Of a stretch of 64,000 nt of DNA, positions 59,243 through 64,000 are shown one piece after another (position 1 is the stretch's first letter; each line of letters begins with the position of its first letter). Position numbers and translations under genes: made by a program. Below the pieces are notes generated by a model, which was given only the letters and a program-made list of their open reading frames with translations, had not been told where the DNA came from and made no database searches. Origin of the DNA: Oxytricha trifallax (lineage: Eukaryota > Ciliophora > Spirotrichea > Sporadotrichida > Oxytrichidae). Where the stretch lies: the NCBI GenBank assembly GCA_000711775.1, contig ARYC01017623.1, positions 1 to 64,000 of the forward strand, given 5' to 3'.

Positions 59243-59455
59243 TTATATTCATTCAAATTACTATATTTAAAGATAAAACCCTTATAAAACCCCCCATTAA
59301 AACCTAAATTATGCCTAACTTGAAGAATTTTAACAATCAAATAATTTATCAAACGACTGAAGAAGATTATTTGGGGTTTTAATTCAGTGCATATGCGTAG
59401 AACTAATTTATTGGCACGGCAGATTTTTCAAAAGTTATGGATGCATTCTTAATTC
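59243..59455 (-). repeat. Inner long inverted repeat, right copy
   Basis: Partner of 50,511-50,722, containing AACCCTTATAAAACCCCCC and TTTGGGGTTTTAATTC. It runs without a break into the outer repeat at 59,452. Confidence 0.8.
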
Positions 59456-59958
59456 AAATTTAGAATATGGAATGAGGGCGGTTTCATTGACAAATTTTTA
59501 TATAAAATTATATCTTTTGTAATATAATTTTAGATTTTAATAAAAATATGATTATAATAATTGTAATAAAAAAAATCATTCCAATAATCACATTGCTTAT
59601 AAATTTTAAATTATATAAATTGCTTAATTTAAAGAATTCTAAATAAATTATTGTAAATCAAAAGAATTGACAAAAGAAAGAGCCCTCAGTCATAATGAAG
59701 ATTATAAATTTAGAATGGATCTGTAAAACTAAAAAGAACTGCAGTGCAAATAAGAAATACAGCGCAAATTAGTCGAAAAAATACAGTTAAAATACACATT
59801 AATAAATTAAAAAAAAAAGATGATAATTTAATTAAAAATAAAGTAAAATTCGATATGTATATATAAATATTGTTTAATTAAATATTAAAAGATTTTAATC
59901 AAACCTATTTAAATTAAATGCTATAAATTATATAAAATTTTTATTACACTAAAATAAG
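59452..59958 (-). repeat. Outer long inverted repeat, right copy
   Basis: Partner of 44,853-45,366. Ends at TTTTTATTACACTAAAA, about 50 bp before satellite B begins. Confidence 0.85.
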
Positions 59959-60007
59959 TTAAAATAAGCAATAAAATAAAATCTTTTGGTACTTTTAATT
60001 TTATAAT

Positions 60008-63000
60008 CCGAATTATATTGAAGTTTCCATTTTTATAGAATTGAGCATGATCTAGTCGGCAAAAATTGAAATGCAAAGAAAGAAAAATGGTGAAGGCTTT
60101 AATTTAAACAAGATCTTGAAATTCATTTTAGCCGAAACTTAGTCAAAGTCCTAAAATCCTTTGTTGAAAATCTTAGCATTAAAGGATTATTCTCGATTTA
60201 TTCATTTAAGACTTTAAAATGGACCAACTAGAACTTGATTGTAGCTTTTTAAAAGGTTTTGAAAGTATCATAATTGGCGAGCTGTGGAAATGTAAAATTC
60301 AACGCTTGACTTCTTTCACTAAGATTTATATAGCATTTCAACTATGAATTTCCCTCTCGTCTTTACTTATCATCATCTCACTCAAACTTTCGAAGTGAGT
60401 GAGTGCTTGTTTGATTAGTGCATGGAAAATTTCTTATTTGATAGATAATGTTTGGACGAAGAAAATACTTGCTTGCTTTGCCTCTTAATTATCCGCGCAC
60501 CACGTAATTCAAACATAAAGGCAAAATAACATGGTATTCACTCTAGACTAGAAGAATCATTTAAGCTTAAAATCTTTTGTTAATCCCTAGAAGTTTAATG
60601 ATATATTTACATTATGATAAAGCTTGCTTTAATTTAATTCGCCCTTATTTAACACATACAAAAGCTGTAATAAACTTTAACCATTTATCTCTCTCTCTCT
60701 CATAAAGAGAAAAAAGATTATTTTTTAACAACATTGCTAAACTACTTTTTCATATACTATAGATGATGCACTTTGTAAAATCATTCTTAAATTTCTTGAA
60801 GCGACTCTTCAAAACCAGTTGCATAGATAAATATATTCTCTTTTAATTCGTAAAGTAGTAGTCGCCAATCATGGTACTTTAAAAAGAATAATTTTCCTTC
60901 CCTCTAAATGATTTATTTTATCTCTACCCTTTCTATGCATTGACCTTAGCTTAAATAAAAACTGTTCGCTTAGGATCTTTAAATAGATTCTTATTACTTT
61001 CTTTTCTTTAGAAACTTATCAAAGCCTAATGAAGAAGATAGCAAGGTGAATTTATTCACGATCTTTCATGCTTGCTTGTCTTTCAATACTAAGAATCTCA
61101 TTACAATATAATTTACCAATTATGATTAGAAACGGTTCTCATGAAATAAGCAAAAGTATTTTAGAAATTGGAGCTTTTTATTTTAAATTCCATATTATAT
61201 TGAAGTTTCCATTTTTATAGAATTGAGCATGATCTAGTCGGCAAAAATTGAAATGCAAAGAAAGAAAAATGGTGAAGGCTTTAATTTAAACAAGATCTTG
61301 AAATTCATTTTAGCCGAAACTTAGTCAAAGTCCTAAAATCCTTTGTTGAAAATCTTAGCATTAAAGAATTATTCTCGATTTATTCATTTAAGACTTTAAA
61401 ATGGACCAACTAGAACTTGATTGTAGCTTTTTAAAAGGTTTTGAAAGTATCATAATTGGCGAGCTGTGGAAATGTAAAATTCAACGCTTGACTTCTTTCA
61501 CTAAAATTTATATAGCATTTCAACTATGAATTTCCCTCTCGTCTTTACTTATCATCATCTCACTCAAACTTTCGAAGTGAGTGAGTGCTTGTTTGATTAG
61601 TGCATGGAAAATTTCTTATTTGATAGATAATGTTTGGACGAAGAAAATACTTGCTTGCTTTGCCTCTTAATTATCCGCGCACCACGTAATTCAAACATAA
61701 AGGCAAAATAACATGGTATTCACTCTAGACTAGAAGAATCATTTAAGCTTAAAATCTTTTGTTAATCCCTAGAATTTTAATGATATATTTGCATTATGAT
61801 AAAGCTTGCTTTAATTTAATTCGCCCTTATTAAACACATACAAAAGCTGTAATAAACTTTAACCATTTATCTCTCTCTCTCTCTTAAAGAGAAAAAAGAT
61901 TATTTTTTAACAACATTGCTAAACTACTTTTTCATATACTATAGATGATGCACTTTGTAAAATCATTCTTAAATTTCTTGAAGCGACTCTTCAAAACCAG
62001 TTGCATAGATAAATATATTCTCTTTTAATTCGTAAAGTAGTAGTCGCCAATCATGGTACTTTAAAAAGAATAATTTTCCTTCCCTCTAAATGATTTATTT
62101 TATCTCTACCCTTTCTATGCATTGACCTTAGCTTAAATAAAAACTGTTCGCTTAGGATCTTTAAATAGATTCTTATTACTTTCTTTTCTTTAGAAACTTA
62201 TCAAAGCCTAATGAAGAAGATAGCAAGGTGAATTTATTCACGATCTTTCATGCTTGCTTGTCTTTCAATACTAAGAATCTCATTACAATATAATTTACCA
62301 ATTATGATTAGAAACGGTTCTCATGAAATAAGCAAAAGTATTTTAGAAATTGGAGCTTTTTATTTTAAATTCCATATTATATTGAAGTTTCCATTTTTAT
62401 AGAATTGAGCATGATCTAGTCGGCAAAAATTGAAATGCAAAGAAATAAAAATGGTAAAGGCTTTAATTTAAACAAGATCTTGAAATTCATTTTAGCCGAA
62501 ACTTAGTCAAAGTCCTAAAATCCTTTGTTGAAAATCTTAGCATTAAAGGATTATTCTCGATTTATTCATTTAAGACTTTAAAATGGACCAACTAGAACTT
62601 GATTGTAGCTTTTTAAAAGGTTTTGAAAGTATCATAATTGGCGAGCTGTGGAAATGTAAAATTCAACGCTTGACTTCTTTCACTAAAATTTATATAGCAT
62701 TTCAACTATGAATTTCCCTCTCGTCTTTACTTATCATCATCTCACTCAAACTTTCGAAGTGAGTGAGTGCTTGTTTGATTAGTGCATGGAAAATTTCTTA
62801 TTTGATAGATAATGTTTGGACGAAGAAAATACTTGCTTGCTTTGCCTCTTAATTATCCGCGCACCACGTAATTCAAACATAAAGGCAAAATAACATGGTA
62901 TTCACTCTAGACTAGAAGAATCATTTAAGCTTAAAATCTTTTGTTAATCCCTAGAATTTTAATGATATATTTGCATTATGATAAAGCTTGCTTTAATTTA

Positions 63001-64000
63001 ATTCGCCCTTATTAAACACATACAAAAGCTGTAATAAACTTTAACCATTTATTCTCTCTCTCTCTCTCTCTTAAAGAGAAAAAAGATTATTTTTTAACAA
63101 CATTGCTAAACTACTTTTTCATATACTATAGATGATGCACTTAGTAAAATCATTCTTAAATTTCTTGAAGCGACTCTTCAAAACCAGTTGCATAGATAAA
63201 TATATTCTCTTTTAATTCGTAAAGTAGTAGTCGCCAATCATGGTACTTTAAAAAGAATAATTTTCCTTCCCTCTAAATGATTTATTTTATCTCTACCCTT
63301 TCTATGCATTGACCTTAGCTTAAATAAAAACTGTTCGCTTAGGATCTTTAAATAGATTCTTATTACTTTCTTTTCTTTAGAAACTTATCAAAGCCTAATG
63401 AAGAAGATAGCAAGCGTGAATTTATTCACGATCTTTCATGCTTGCTTGTCTTTCAATACTAAGAATCTCATTACAATATAATTTACCAATTATGATTAGA
63501 AACGGTTCTCATGAAATAAGCAAAAGTATTTTAGAAATTGGAGCTTTTTATTTTAAATTCCATATTATATTGAAGTTTCCATTTTTATAGAATTGAGCAT
63601 GATCTAGTCGGCAAAAATTGAAATGCAAAGAAAGAAAAATGGTGAAGGCTTTAATTTAAACAAGATCTTGAAATTCATTTTAGTCGAAACTTAGTCAAAG
63701 TCCTAAAATCCTTTGTTGAAAATCTTAGCATTAAAGGATTATTCTCGATTTATTCATTTAAGACTTTAAAATGGACCAACTAGAACTTGATTGTAGCTTT
63801 TTAAAAGGTTTTGAAAGTATCATAATTGGCGAGCTGTGGAAATGTAAAATTCAACGCTTGACTTCTTTCACTAAAATTTATATAGCATTTCAACTATGAA
63901 TTTCCCTCTCGTCTTTACTTATCATCATCTCACTCAAACTTTCGAAGTGAGTGAGTGCTTGTTTGATTAGTGCATGGAAAATTTCTTATTTGATAGATAA
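60008..64000. repeat. Satellite B: ~3.4 tandem copies of a ~1.18-kb unit
   Basis: Units start at about 60,008, 61,190, 62,372 and 63,560 (period 1182-1188 bp); the array runs off the window. Copies are ~98-99 percent alike by eye, with differences such as a longer CT run at 63,053-63,070. Shared boxes with satellite A occur in the same order and strand: GCTGTAATAAAC before a CT-rich run, CATGCTTGCT, and ATTTTAGCCGAAACTTA. No gene recognised. Confidence 0.95.

Overview
The window looks like germline (micronuclear) DNA of a spirotrich ciliate, most likely a hypotrich of the Oxytricha/Stylonychia type. (1) Most of it is very AT-rich. (2) Long reading frames appear only when TAA and TAG are read as glutamine and TGA as stop. 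(3) Two 8-bp telomere repeats of the hypotrich type (GGGGTTTTGGGGTTTT) occur inside a satellite and at the end of a transposon. (4) That ~3.9-kb transposon carries the gene set of the TBE elements: a DDE transposase, a zinc-finger/kinase protein and a small third protein. (5) At least two coding stretches are interrupted by ~550-bp palindromes with 7-8 bp direct repeats at the borders, as expected for internal eliminated sequences (IES) with pointers. The species is inferred, not proven.

Layout. 1-10,927: about 7.8 tandem copies of a ~1.40-kb satellite (A). 10,928-14,760: AT-rich, no gene seen, one diverged duplication. 14,770-19,945: a non-LTR retrotransposon with an endonuclease/reverse transcriptase ORF, followed on the same strand by an ORF ending in a ULP1-like cysteine protease domain. 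20,687-21,040: a decayed coding stretch. 21,093-23,127: a 2.0-kb element with perfect 40-bp inverted repeats, TA at both borders and two overlapping intact ORFs of unknown function. 23,956-24,592: a foldback element. 25,034-26,208: a decayed pyruvate kinase. 26,200-34,220: AT-rich DNA with several unassigned coding remnants and a ~940-bp foldback.

34,481-42,769 is a distinctly GC-richer island. It holds a very large unknown ORF, a divergent gene, a small ORF overlapping an intact Tc1/IS630-type DD34E transposase, and a chromodomain plus Josephin-like protease gene. It reads as one large multi-gene transposon. 43,411-43,621 is a short SINE-like insertion with an 11-bp target duplication.

44,853-59,958 is a nested transposon complex bounded by ~510-bp inverted repeats. 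It contains a decayed transposase, a 22-kDa-type TBE protein, an MT-A70 methyltransferase-like gene split by a palindromic IES, a second 22-kDa-type gene, microsatellites, a complete but decayed TBE-like element (54.1-58.0 kb) and a second zinc-finger/kinase copy. 60,008 to the window end is a second satellite (B, ~1.18 kb), which shares landmark boxes in the same order with satellite A.

Apart from gene remnants and the MT-A70-like gene, almost everything recognisable is mobile or repetitive, as expected of germline-limited DNA discarded when the somatic nucleus forms. No rRNA, tRNA or CRISPR array was seen.
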